13,528 nucleotides of DNA from Bacteroidales bacterium UBA5762 (GTDB lineage Bacteria > Bacteroidota > Bacteroidia > Bacteroidales > TTA-H9): contig DIEY01000070.1 of NCBI GenBank assembly GCA_002418865.1, positions 1-13,528 on the forward strand, written 5' to 3'. A program made the translations under genes and the position numbers. The notes beneath the pieces were generated by a model. That model did not search any database and was not told the origin of the DNA. It worked only from the letters and a program-made list of their open reading frames with translations. How positions within the stretch are numbered: the first letter of the stretch is position 1; every line of letters starts with the position of its first letter. Shown here piece by piece: positions 1 through 7,495 of this stretch.

Positions 1-4
1 GCAT

Positions 5-1120
5 TTATACTTTTACGAAGTTCCTAAAATTATCTTTGTTTATTAGAAATGTTTCCGCATTATATGTTTCTATGAATTTTTGAGGAAAGGTTGCTTTTTT
101 ACTATTCCACTTGAATTCATATCCATAAATTTTACCATTGCTTTCTTCCACAAAGTCAATTTCTTGCTGTTGCTTAGTTCTCCAGAAATACATTTTTGAG
201 AATGTGTCTTTATAGAGATTTTGTTTTCTCCTCTCCGACACCAAAAAGTTTTCCCAAAGCGCTCCTTTGTCATCTCTTAACTCAAGTGGATTGAAGTTTC
301 CAATTATCATATTTCTTATGCCATTATCATAGAAGTATATTTTTCTGTTTTGTTTTATTTCATTTCTCAGGTTCCTACTAAAACTGTTAAGTCTGAAAAC
401 AATATAGCCTTTTTCTAAAATCTCGATGTACTTTTGTATCGTAACCTTATTAATTCCAACAGTCTGCGCTAATTCATTGTAGTTTACTTCACTTCCCATT
501 TGAAGGGCTAGTGCTTGTAACAGCTTTTCAAGAACTTCTGGTTTCCTAATGTCCGAAAATGCTAGAATATCTCTATACAAGTAGCTATTCACAAGGCTTT
601 TCAATACTTCTCTTTCTTTGCCCTGATTATTAATAACTTCAGGATAGAAACCATAAAGCAACCGGTTCTCTAGCTGTTGCTCAGATTTTAAAAAACCGAT
701 TTTATTTTCATATTCTTCCCACGCAATAGGAAACATTTCATATTCCCATTTTCTTCCTGTTAATGGTTCATTCAGCTCATTACCAAGGTCAAATGATGAT
801 GAGCCGCTAACAAGTAGTTGAACATCTTTAAATTGGTCAGTGATTATCTTAAGGGTAAGTCCTATCCCTGGAATTCTTTGGGCTTCATCAAGAAATACTA
901 TTTTGCTATCTGCCAGCATTGTTCGGATTTGCTCTGTGTTCGGATTTGTTAACATAGACCTAGTGGTCGGGTCATCTGCATCCAGGAACAAATAGTCGAG
1001 GTCTTTTAAGATTCTCTTAATGAGCGTTGTTTTTCCCACTTGTCTGTCCCCAACAAGGACGATTGCCTTACCTCCGCCAAGCTTTTCTCTGATTCTATTT
1101 TCTAAAATTCTAGGAAACAT
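5..1120 (-). CDS. AAA-type ATPase with C-terminal DUF4143 domain
   Basis: The protein has 371 residues from the ATG at 1120. The N-terminal ATPase domain has a Walker A (GDRQVGKTT, residues 24-32), a Walker B (IVFLDEAQRI, 74-83) and a sensor-like SGSSS (105-109). A helix-turn-helix-like segment lies around 212-235. The C-terminal part, with EID (320-322) and YEFKW (334-338), resembles the PD-(D/E)XK-like fold of DUF4143. This is a widespread prokaryotic family with no settled function; partners and substrate cannot be read from the sequence. A longer frame begins at a TTG at 1159, but the ATG fits the family start (FPRILENRI), and a possible -7 box overlaps that TTG, so I chose the ATG. The stop is TAA at 5-7. 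It stands alone, separated by 218 nt from a broken recombinase. By eye it is more AT-rich than the division genes (not computed), which would fit an accessory gene. Confidence 0.88.
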   Translation of the reverse strand: MFPRILENRIREKLGGGKAIVLVGDRQVGKTTLIKRILKDLDYLFLDADDPTTRSMLTNPNTEQIRTMLADSKIVFLDEAQRIPGIGLTLKIITDQFKDVQLLVSGSSSFDLGNELNEPLTGRKWEYEMFPIAWEEYENKIGFLKSEQQLENRLLYGFYPEVINNQGKEREVLKSLVNSYLYRDILAFSDIRKPEVLEKLLQALALQMGSEVNYNELAQTVGINKVTIQKYIEILEKGYIVFRLNSFSRNLRNEIKQNRKIYFYDNGIRNMIIGNFNPLELRDDKGALWENFLVSERRKQNLYKDTFSKMYFWRTKQQQEIDFVEESNGKIYGYEFKWNSKKATFPQKFIETYNAETFLINKDNFRNFVKV

Positions 1121-1148
1121 TTTTCTTTCAAGGCTACAGATTAAAATT

Positions 1149-1182
1149 ATAATGACCAAATGTAATAACTAAAAGTCATTAT
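1149..1182 (-). promoter_or_regulatory. Possible promoter/operator of the ATPase gene
   Basis: Read on the minus strand, TACATTTG (1164-1157) matches the Bacteroidota -7 consensus TAnnTTTG. It sits between two perfect 8-bp arms, ATAATGAC (1149-1156) and GTCATTAT (1175-1182). A -33 TTG at the usual spacing of about 19-20 nt is not present; the nearest TTG is about 25 nt away. If real, transcription would start near 1150, about 30 nt before the ATG at 1120. The dyad around the box looks like an operator, but this is inference from pattern only. Confidence 0.3.
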
Positions 1183-1338
1183 GATATCCCAAGGTCGTTT
1201 TTGATGCTTGCGCATAACTCGTTTGTATATGCACCTCAAACCCCCAAAAGGTATATAAACCCAACCAAATTGGAATATATTGTACACTTTTTGTCATTTT
1301 TCAGGAGCATATTATTTTCAAAGATATTATTTTTTGTG

Positions 1339-1650
1339 TTATAAATCATCAAAAGGAGATTTTATTTTTTGCAGGCTTTTTTCAGTTACATGTGTGTATA
1401 TCTCAGTGGTTTTGCTGTTCTTATGTCCGAGTAATTTTTGAATAAACCGCAAATCGGTACCTGATTCCAATAAATGAGTAGCATACGAATGCCGCAGCCA
1501 ATGGAGCGTTACCGGTTTGCGAATTTTTGCTTTCAGAAGCGATTGCTGTAATATTTTTTGAAGACTGGTTTCGGAGTATTGTTCCCCCTCTTTCTGTCCT
1601 TCAAACAACTAGCTTTTAGGCTTGTACATTTTATAATACTCCCGTGTCAA
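1339..1650 (-). pseudogene. C-terminal remnant of a tyrosine recombinase/integrase with in-frame stop
   Basis: The readable frame after the stop (1608-1339, 89 codons) contains the catalytic C-terminus of a XerC/D-like phage-type integrase: HWLRHSYATHLLESG (His-x-x-Arg box), LLGHKNSKTT, and the nucleophile region TEIYTH. In the same frame upstream lies a TAG codon (1611-1609), preceded by REYYKMYKPKS; intact relatives usually read like YKPKEWLFEGQ here, so the TAG probably replaced a Trp or Tyr codon. A second in-frame TAG lies at 1656-1654, after which I see no integrase similarity. The N-terminal core-binding domain, the first catalytic Arg and probably the Lys are gone, so this cannot be an active recombinase. 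Full-length relatives have about 270-400 residues. The TTG directly after the stop could in principle start an 89-residue protein, but no start signal supports it. The remnant suggests an old insertion between priA and the ATPase gene. Confidence 0.85.
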
Positions 1651-1693
1651 TGCCTAAATAAGTTGACCATTTTTTGGTTAAAAACCTACTATC

Positions 1694-1819
1694 CTCCAGT
1701 TTCCAGTTTTCAGTTTTCAGTTGTCAGTTGTCAGTTTCCAGCTGTCAGTTGTCAGCTGTCAGTTTCCAGTTGCCAGCCATTAGTCACCATCCTCCAGGCA
1801 CCAACCACTAACCTCCATT
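1694..1819. repeat. Degenerate tandem heptamer array (consensus TNYCAGT)
   Basis: From 1694 the plus strand reads as an unbroken 7-bp register. Twelve copies of a TNYCAGY-like unit (ttccagt, tttcagt, tgtcagt, ttccagc, tgccagc) run to 1777, followed by about six decayed units in the same register (cattagt, caccatc, ctccagg, caccaac, cactaac, ctccatt) to about 1819. The array fills most of the spacer between the recombinase remnant and the priA stop codon at 1844. Similar CAGTTNT/CAGTTGT heptamer arrays are common between genes in Bacteroidota and some other phyla; their function is unknown. The plus-strand open frame across the array, rich in SCQ/SVS residues, is a by-product of the repeat and is not annotated as a gene. 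Confidence 0.85.
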
Positions 1820-1843
1820 CTCCTCTAAGTTACCTTCATGCTT

Positions 1844-4324
1844 CTATATCGGGTCAACATGAAGCTGAACAATAATACGTCGAAATTCTTTTTCGTTTTG
1901 AAACTGGCGTGCAGTACGATGAATAAACTCTTTATATGAGTTGAGGAGATGATTCCTATCGAGTTTAATAAGGATTTGGTAAATGAATAAGCCTTTGATA
2001 CGTGAAATAACAGGTTGTTCCGGCCCCAATACTTTTTTCCCAAGTTCAACTCTCAGCAGCCTTGCCAGATAATTGGCTCCTTCAAATAGATTTTTCTGGT
2101 CGGCGTGTTTTAGTTCGATCATAATCAAGCGAGTAAACGGAGGATAATGATAATGTGCTCGTTCGCTTAATTGGTGTTTAGCCATTCCCGTATAATCGTT
2201 TTCAACTACAAATTGTATAGCAGGATGCTGAGGATTATAAGTTTGAATAACAACTTTGCCTCTTTTGTTTTTTCGTCCGGCACGACCTGCAACCTGTGCC
2301 ATCAGCTGGTAACCACGTTCAAAAGCTCTGAAGTCGGGATAAACAAGCATATTATCAGCATTTAAAATACCTACCAGTGAAACATGGTCGAAATCGAGAC
2401 CTTTGGTTACCATTTGTGTACCAACCAAAATATCGATGTCTCTATCTTCGAAACGTTGAAGAAGGTCGACATGGGCATTTTTATTTCTCACCGAATCGAG
2501 ATCAAAACGTGCGATACGCGCATTGGGATAATAGATGGATAGTTCATCTTCTATTTTTTCTGTACCGAAGCCTCTTAAAAAGAGAGCAGTATTGTGGCAA
2601 ACGGGGCATTCGCTGGGCAGTGGGGCAGAATAACCACAATAATGGCAGCGCAGCTGATGATATTCTTTATGATAGACCATAGATACATCGCAGTTTTTAC
2701 AAAGCGGGATCCAGTTACATTTATCACATTCTATGCGAGGAGCATAGCCTCTGCGGTTCTGGAAAAGTATGACTTGTTCCTTTTGAGAAAGAGCTTCAGA
2801 GATTAGTTTCAATAAAGTTTGTGAAAATAAAGATTTCGAGGCCCCCTTGTTTTTTTCTTCTCTCAGGTCAGCCACGATGATTTCAGGCAACATGATATCA
2901 CTATAACGAGTAAGAATTTGTGCAAAGCCATATTTACCCGATTGGGCATTAAAATAACTTTCGAGCGAAGGAGTAGCCGAGCCCAGAATAGTATGTGCCT
3001 GGTATAAGCCGGCAAGATAAATGGCAGCATCCCTGGCATTGTAGCGAGGCGCAGGTTGCGCCTGACGAAATGAAGCATCGTGTTCCTCGTCTACTATAAT
3101 AAGTTTCAGATTGGAAAAAGGAAGAAATAAGGCCGAACGTGTTCCCACTACAAGTTTAAAGGGTTTGAGATCATAAAGTGAATTTTCAGTAACCCGATTC
3201 CATATTTCGGCTCTTTCGTTTTCGTTGAATTTGGAATGATAAACGGCTACATCTTCACCAAAGAATCTTCGCAAACGGTTGACTATTTGAGCTGTGAGGG
3301 CAATTTCGGGCAACAGATATAGCACTTGTCCTCCCTGCTGAATTACTTCGGCCGCCAACTTAATGTAAATCTCGGTTTTTCCACTCGAAGTTATTCCATG
3401 GAGCAAGACTGTTGGTTTTTCGCTCCACTGTTTTCGAATAGATTCATAGACTCCATGCTGTAGAGGAGTTAAACTTACTTCCTGTGTTTCACCTTTATGC
3501 AATTCACCTAAACGGCTTACCACGTGTTCCTTGCTCACCAAAATTCCTTTCTTAATGAGGCCATCGATTGGAGAAGGTCCAATATTAGCCATGGCCTGCA
3601 GGCTATTGCGGCTTACCTCTACCTTGTCGTGTGTCATGCTCAGAAACATCAGTAGGGCTTCACTCTGACGAGGTGCTCGCTTTTCCAGTTCATTAAAGAT
3701 TTTATTTAATTTCTCGTCATTGTCTTTATAATCGGGGTGAAGCGATAAATAAACTCTGGTTTTAGGTTGAAAACGGTTTTGGAGTTCTTCTTCGAGTATA
3801 ATGACTTTTTTATCGATCAGTTTTTTGACCAAGCCTACTACAGAGGACATATCAGTGATTCGGGCTACATCGGCCAGAGTGATTTTTTTCTGTATTTCGC
3901 AGGCTTCGGCTACCATCATTTCTTTATCACTTAGGCTATTATAATCTTTATCGAAATCGGGGTGGAGCGCAAGGTGAGTTTCGCTAGCAAGTTTCAATGA
4001 GGAAGGAAGAGCCACATTCATCACTTCGCCCACAGTAGCCATATAATAAGAAGCTATCCATTCCCAGAATTGGAAATGCACTTCATTTACCAAGGGATAA
4101 GGATCGACTATAGACAGAACGTATTTTGGCATATAATCTTTCGGAATGTTCTGATGGATATGCCTAACTAAGCCAGTGTAGAATTTCTGTTTACCAAACT
4201 GGACCACCACCCTCATTCCTAATTTAATATCCTTGACTAAATCGTTGGGGATACGATAAGTAAAATAACCTTCCACGGCTATGGGAAGCAGTATATCGGC
4301 AAAATATGTGGTACGTTCTTCCAT
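1844..4324 (-). CDS. priA: Primosomal protein N' (replication restart helicase PriA)
   Basis: PriA is a superfamily 2 3'-5' DNA helicase that recognises stalled forks and reloads the replicative helicase. The 826 residues show the full layout: an N-terminal DNA-binding domain (about 1-110) and a winged-helix region, then Walker A GITSSGKT (310-317), DEEH box (412-415) and GSATPS (448-453). Eight zinc-binding cysteines follow in four CxxC pairs (533/536, 542/545, 560/563, 573/576). Motif V GTQMVTKGLDF (635-645), motif VI QVAGRAGR (677-684) and the usual C-terminal domain complete it. No key residue is missing. The length is typical of Bacteroidota PriA, somewhat longer than the 730-residue E. 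coli protein. The ATG start lies four bases after the stop of the upstream methyltransferase, so the two are probably co-transcribed. The stop is TAG at 1844-1846, directly followed by the heptamer array. Confidence 0.98.
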   Translation of the reverse strand: MEERTTYFADILLPIAVEGYFTYRIPNDLVKDIKLGMRVVVQFGKQKFYTGLVRHIHQNIPKDYMPKYVLSIVDPYPLVNEVHFQFWEWIASYYMATVGEVMNVALPSSLKLASETHLALHPDFDKDYNSLSDKEMMVAEACEIQKKITLADVARITDMSSVVGLVKKLIDKKVIILEEELQNRFQPKTRVYLSLHPDYKDNDEKLNKIFNELEKRAPRQSEALLMFLSMTHDKVEVSRNSLQAMANIGPSPIDGLIKKGILVSKEHVVSRLGELHKGETQEVSLTPLQHGVYESIRKQWSEKPTVLLHGITSSGKTEIYIKLAAEVIQQGGQVLYLLPEIALTAQIVNRLRRFFGEDVAVYHSKFNENERAEIWNRVTENSLYDLKPFKLVVGTRSALFLPFSNLKLIIVDEEHDASFRQAQPAPRYNARDAAIYLAGLYQAHTILGSATPSLESYFNAQSGKYGFAQILTRYSDIMLPEIIVADLREEKNKGASKSLFSQTLLKLISEALSQKEQVILFQNRRGYAPRIECDKCNWIPLCKNCDVSMVYHKEYHQLRCHYCGYSAPLPSECPVCHNTALFLRGFGTEKIEDELSIYYPNARIARFDLDSVRNKNAHVDLLQRFEDRDIDILVGTQMVTKGLDFDHVSLVGILNADNMLVYPDFRAFERGYQLMAQVAGRAGRKNKRGKVVIQTYNPQHPAIQFVVENDYTGMAKHQLSERAHYHYPPFTRLIMIELKHADQKNLFEGANYLARLLRVELGKKVLGPEQPVISRIKGLFIYQILIKLDRNHLLNSYKEFIHRTARQFQNEKEFRRIIVQLHVDPI

Positions 4325-4328
4325 GTTA

Positions 4329-5561
4329 TCATTCCTCGATTAAGGTATCGGGGAAAGTTTCTAAGGTATTGAAAATATCCTTTTTTTGTTTTCTGCTTCC
4401 TTCGTAGATTTCGAAGTGAGCAAAGCGGCATTCGAGAGGTCCGTTGTATAGAGTAATTTTTTTGGTAGGATGCAGACCTAGGTTTTTTAAAGCAAAGAAG
4501 TCAGAAGTAATAATCCAGGCGTCGAAGCCTTTATAGTTATGTTTGAGGGTATCGCCTATGCTTTTGTAAAGTGCTACGATATCGTTAGTTTGTAGTCTTT
4601 CGCCGTAAGGGGGATTGGTAACTAAGACGCCGGGGCCATCGAAAGAAGTATCTTCGAAACGAGCCTTTTTTAAAGTTATCTCGTTGGAAAATCCAGCTCG
4701 ATGGATGTTTTTAGAGGCTATGGTAATAGCTTCTTCAGAGATATCGCTGCCGAAAATTTCACATTCCTGATTTCGTTTACGTTTACGAGCATCTGCCTTG
4801 ATGTCATTCCAGAGTGTGCGGTCGAAGTCGCGCCAATGCATAAATCCAAAACTTTTTCTGAAAAGTCCGGCAGGCAAATTATGAGCGATGAGAGCAGCCT
4901 CGGTTAATAATGTACCACTGCCACAGAATGGATCGACGAAGTTGACTTCCCCATTCCAACCCGATAACTTAATCAAGCCAGCAGCCAGAACTTCACTCAT
5001 AGGAGCCGGTCCCTGAGCCAAACGATAACCTCTTTTGAATAAAGGATCACCCGAACTATCCAAATAAAGCGTGCACTCGTCTTGATGGATATACAAACTC
5101 AGACGAATGTCGGGATTTTCACGATCTACATTTGGTCTTCTTTTGTATTTGTCGGTGAACCAATCAGCTACAGCATCTTTGGTTTTTAGGGAAATGAAGT
5201 GCGAATGCTGAAATGCTGAATGGACTAAAACGGTTTCTACCATAAAGGTATCTCTGAAACTCATCATCTGGTCCCATTGGAAAGAGCGCACCCCTTCATA
5301 TAATTCTTCATTACTGCTTGCTTTGAATTGTATGAGAGGCACAAGGATTTTAATGGCAGTACGGCAATGGTAATTAGCCCGATAGATAGTTTCACGCGTG
5401 CCTTCGAAAGAAACTGCTCGAGTTAAGATTTGTGTATTAGTGGCTCCAAGTTCCTTTAGTTCCTGTTCCAGAGCCTCTTCGAGGCCAGCAAGTGTTTTGG
5501 CTACAAATAGATGAGTATTAGGGGGTATCAAATGAAAGGATTTTTTTGCAAATGTAATCAC
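4329..5561 (-). CDS. THUMP-domain RNA guanine-N2 methyltransferase (RlmL N-terminal/YpsC type)
   Basis: This is a class I SAM-dependent RNA methyltransferase of 410 residues. A THUMP RNA-binding region (about 60-165) precedes a UPF0020-type Rossmann methylase with motif I DPFCGSGT (210-217), an acidic motif SDISEEAI (272-279) and catalytic motif IV NPPYGERL (316-323). The NPPY motif and layout match the N-terminal half of E. coli RlmL (23S rRNA m2G2445) and the stand-alone YpsC family; the exact target base here is inferred, not shown. The start is GTG at 5561, immediately after an in-frame TAA (5564-5562), so the frame cannot extend further; a TTG at 5531 is the only other plausible start, close to where similarity begins. 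The C-terminal tail after about 385 is charged and probably not conserved. priA begins four bases downstream, suggesting one transcript. Confidence 0.93.
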   Translation of the reverse strand: MITFAKKSFHLIPPNTHLFVAKTLAGLEEALEQELKELGATNTQILTRAVSFEGTRETIYRANYHCRTAIKILVPLIQFKASSNEELYEGVRSFQWDQMMSFRDTFMVETVLVHSAFQHSHFISLKTKDAVADWFTDKYKRRPNVDRENPDIRLSLYIHQDECTLYLDSSGDPLFKRGYRLAQGPAPMSEVLAAGLIKLSGWNGEVNFVDPFCGSGTLLTEAALIAHNLPAGLFRKSFGFMHWRDFDRTLWNDIKADARKRKRNQECEIFGSDISEEAITIASKNIHRAGFSNEITLKKARFEDTSFDGPGVLVTNPPYGERLQTNDIVALYKSIGDTLKHNYKGFDAWIITSDFFALKNLGLHPTKKITLYNGPLECRFAHFEIYEGSRKQKKDIFNTLETFPDTLIEE

Positions 5562-5841
5562 TTATGCCCGATGGAATTATTTTTTTGTCTGTCAAATCTT
5601 GCTAAATTGCTTCATATTAACTTATTTATAAAATTGATCTTATAGCAGAGGTTAATTTAATTGGTAATACCCAAAAGAAAGAATCTCGACAATTTTCTCT
5701 TTACCTGATAGAGTCAAACTCTAAAACGACGCTTTCGATAATGGAACATGTGAAGTATTAATATGATTTATTTGTTACTAAAATTATTTTGGATAACTAT
5801 GATTTGCGATTTTGAATTCTAACCATCATAAAATATCAAAG
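5562..5841. other. AT-rich spacer between the DivIC-like gene and the methyltransferase
   Basis: This 280-nt spacer holds no gene I can support. It contains one small perfect dyad, TAGAGT-CAA-ACTCTA (5709-5723), with no following T-run in either direction, so it is not a clear terminator. The methyltransferase promoter should lie here, but I find no TAnnTTTG box with a properly spaced -33 element. The single TAACTTTG match overlaps the stop codon of the upstream gene and is 275 nt from the start, so it is unconvincing. Confidence 0.5.
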
Positions 5842-6144
5842 TTACTGAGCCGGGCGGGCTATTAGGAAAATTTCTTCATTGGGTTTTTTCATCAAATATT
5901 GTTCTCTTACAAATTTTTCGGTCACTTCTGGATTGTACATAATCTCATTAAGCTGGGTTTTATAGCGGTTTATTTCTTGTCTATACCATTCGGCTTGCTC
6001 ACGCATTTGTTTTTCCTGATTTGATAACTTAATTTGGGTTATCAGGCTGTTGGGATCGAAAAAAGTAAGCCAAATAAGAAATAAGGCAAAAAGAATTAAA
6101 AAAAGATATTTATGAAAAAATTTTTGTATTTTTTTGATTTTCAT
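5842..6144 (-). CDS. Septum formation initiator family protein (DivIC/FtsB-like)
   Basis: This 100-residue protein has the FtsB/DivIC architecture: a short basic cytoplasmic N-terminus (MKIKKIQKFFHKY), one transmembrane helix (about 13-29), a coiled-coil stretch (about 36-68), and the conserved end EKFVREQYLMKKPNEEIFLI typical of Bacteroidota members. Proteins of this family bridge FtsL and FtsQ in the FtsQLB complex, which licenses septal peptidoglycan synthesis on the periplasmic side of the membrane. The ATG start (6144) overlaps the upstream HD-protein stop as ATGA, indicating translational coupling. FtsQ, its probable partner, is encoded in this same window, but in the separate dcw cluster. 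Whether to name it FtsB or DivIC cannot be decided from sequence. Confidence 0.9.
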   Translation of the reverse strand: MKIKKIQKFFHKYLFLILFALFLIWLTFFDPNSLITQIKLSNQEKQMREQAEWYRQEINRYKTQLNEIMYNPEVTEKFVREQYLMKKPNEEIFLIARPAQ

Positions 6145-6707
6145 TTATTTAAATCGTTATAGTTGGGAATAGATTGCATAGCTTCAAGTGCGATGGTAAC
6201 AAATTCTTCAAGGTTAAGGCCAACAGCTTCGCATTCCATGATATTTTCTCTTTTCACGGAGGCAGCGAAGGCTTTTTCCTTCATTCTTTTGATGATGGAT
6301 TTGGGTTTAACCAAAAGGATGTCTTTATTGGGATAAACTAAGGCAGTAGCATTTATAAGTCCTGTAATAGTTTCGCCCGCAGCCAGAGCGTGTTGAAAAA
6401 CCGTGGTTCGTGGTTTTTGTGTGGCCATTTCGTTATGCATTCTGATGGCATCCACTATATCTTCGTCTATGCCCATTTCTTCGAGCCATTGGCTGCCTAC
6501 TATGCCATGGATGTAGGGGTCGGCATTTGTATATTCTACGTCAATATCATGCAGTAAACCCGCAAGCCCCCAACGGTCTTCATCTTCTCCCAATCTACGT
6601 GCTAAAGCTCTCATCACTGCCTCACTCGAGAGGCAATGCTGTATCATACGGGGATTTTGAATATGCTCATTTAATAATTTAAAAGCTTCTTCTCTTGTAA
6701 TTATCAT
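6141..6707 (-). CDS. HD domain-containing protein (HDIG-type phosphohydrolase family)
   Basis: The 188-residue protein carries an HD metal-binding pattern: His24 (in IQHCLSSEAVMR), His53-Asp54 (GLLHDIDVEY), His67 (PYIHGIVG) and His91 (IRMHNE). The usual last metal ligand, an Asp in an AADxxTGL-like motif, seems to be Glu112 here (AAGETITGLI). The conserved C-terminal part (ALVYPNKDI, KAFAASVKRE) matches the stand-alone HDIG proteins found in many bacteria. HD proteins hydrolyse phosphoesters such as nucleotides, but the substrate of this subfamily is not established. The ATG at 6707 shares its first base with the GNAT stop (TAATG), and the stop overlaps the next start (ATGA), so it is the middle gene of a coupled three-gene unit. 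Function inferred only at family level. Confidence 0.87.
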   Translation of the reverse strand: MIITREEAFKLLNEHIQNPRMIQHCLSSEAVMRALARRLGEDEDRWGLAGLLHDIDVEYTNADPYIHGIVGSQWLEEMGIDEDIVDAIRMHNEMATQKPRTTVFQHALAAGETITGLINATALVYPNKDILLVKPKSIIKRMKEKAFAASVKRENIMECEAVGLNLEEFVTIALEAMQSIPNYNDLNK

Positions 6708-7222
6708 TATAATGGTTGAATAATATTTTTCAAATTTAAAATTTGTTCCTCTGTCAGACTGCCATTAAGCCACTCAGAGCTCAGGTTTGCCCCATATTTT
6801 TGATAGAATCGAATAGCAGGTTCATTCCAGTTTAAAACCTGCCATTGCATTCTTTTTGCTCTATGTTTCGCTGCCAGCAGAATAAGCTCATTAAATAGCA
6901 GGCTTCCGATGCCCATTCCTCTGAAATCTTTCTTGACGATAATATCTTCCAGGTACAATACTTTGCCTTTCCAAGTAGAATAGGCAAAATACCAAAGTGC
7001 CATTCCTACTATCTTGCTTTCGGTTTCAGCCAAAATTACTTTGAAGAGGGGCTGTTCTCCAAATCCATCATCGATAAGTTCAGTTTCTGTTATAGTAACT
7101 TCTTTTGGGGCTCGTTCGTAATAGGCAAGTTCTCTAATCAGCTCGACAATGACAGAAGCATCATCTTTTGAAGCTTCCCTAAGATGGATGATGGGTCTAA
7201 TATTTGAGTGCATCGATTCCAT
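6707..7222 (-). CDS. GNAT-family N-acetyltransferase (diamine/thialysine acetyltransferase-like)
   Basis: This is a 171-residue single-domain GNAT protein. The acetyl-CoA loop is R-x-x-G-x-G at 101-106 within DFRGMGIGSLLF, preceded by the LYLEDIIVKKDF strand (89-100) and followed by NEPAIRFYQKYGA (133-145). The combination LEDIIV...RGxGIG...WNEPAIxFY is most like the SSAT/thialysine acetyltransferase branch, which acetylates polyamines or small amines; the real substrate is an inference. Two ATGs, at 7222 and 7213, are both usable starts; similarity begins after both (IHLREA). It is the first gene of a unit with the HD protein and the DivIC-like protein. A 416-nt spacer precedes it, so its promoter should lie there, but no clear box is seen. 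Confidence 0.9.
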   Translation of the reverse strand: MESMHSNIRPIIHLREASKDDASVIVELIRELAYYERAPKEVTITETELIDDGFGEQPLFKVILAETESKIVGMALWYFAYSTWKGKVLYLEDIIVKKDFRGMGIGSLLFNELILLAAKHRAKRMQWQVLNWNEPAIRFYQKYGANLSSEWLNGSLTEEQILNLKNIIQPL

Positions 7223-7319
7223 ACAACATTTTGATTCAGTAAGGTAAAATCTTATATAATTTAATCAATTTTTGAAATGAATTGTTCCGATTTTGAAAAG
7301 TTTTAAATGTAGATTGTTC

Positions 7320-7362
7320 TCATCAATACTTGCTTGGGATTTCGGCATAAAAGTGTTGATGA
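7320..7362. repeat. Inverted repeat, 12-bp arms with one mismatch
   Basis: The arms TCATCAATACTT (7320-7331) and AAGTGTTGATGA (7351-7362) are complementary except at one position, separated by 19 nt. In a plus-strand RNA the odd pair would be a U-G wobble; in a minus-strand transcript it is an A-C mismatch. There is no T-run on either side, so a terminator role is not supported. It lies about 100-140 nt upstream of the GNAT start, where an operator or 5'UTR structure would be possible. Confidence 0.45.
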
Positions 7363-7475
7363 TGTGGGCATTCAACCTTATCTTTTTAAGTAAAGGTTCG
7401 GGATAGTTTTTGAAGTTATATAGATTTATGTGAGTAGAAAAAATAATAGAAAATATATTATTAATAAATTCTATC

Positions 7476-7495
7476 CATTGCAAATAGAAGCAATG
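7476..7495. repeat. Perfect 6-bp inverted repeat (CATTGC/GCAATG)
   Basis: CATTGC (7476-7481) and GCAATG (7490-7495) flank an 8-nt loop. It could form a small hairpin or be a protein-binding dyad. Length alone makes chance occurrence quite possible in AT-rich spacer DNA. Confidence 0.3.

Noticed and set aside
1662..1682. Imperfect palindrome TTGACCATTTTTTGGTTAA next to the recombinase remnant, considered as an attachment site or IS end
   Set aside because: The arms are only 7 bp with one mismatch, and no matching second copy or target duplication is visible in the window.
1558..1875. Plus-strand open frame of 105 codons across the heptamer array
   Set aside because: Most of it translates the 7-bp repeat (alternating SCQ/SVS-like residues), and it overlaps the recombinase remnant and the priA end; there is no similarity to any family.
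5709..5723. TAGAGT-CAA-ACTCTA dyad considered as a terminator after the DivIC-like gene
   Set aside because: The stem is 6 bp, AT-rich, has no T-run after it and lies about 120 nt from the stop codon.
5836..5846. TAACTTTG as the methyltransferase promoter
   Set aside because: It overlaps the stop codon of the upstream gene, has no -33 element at proper spacing and would give a 275-nt leader.
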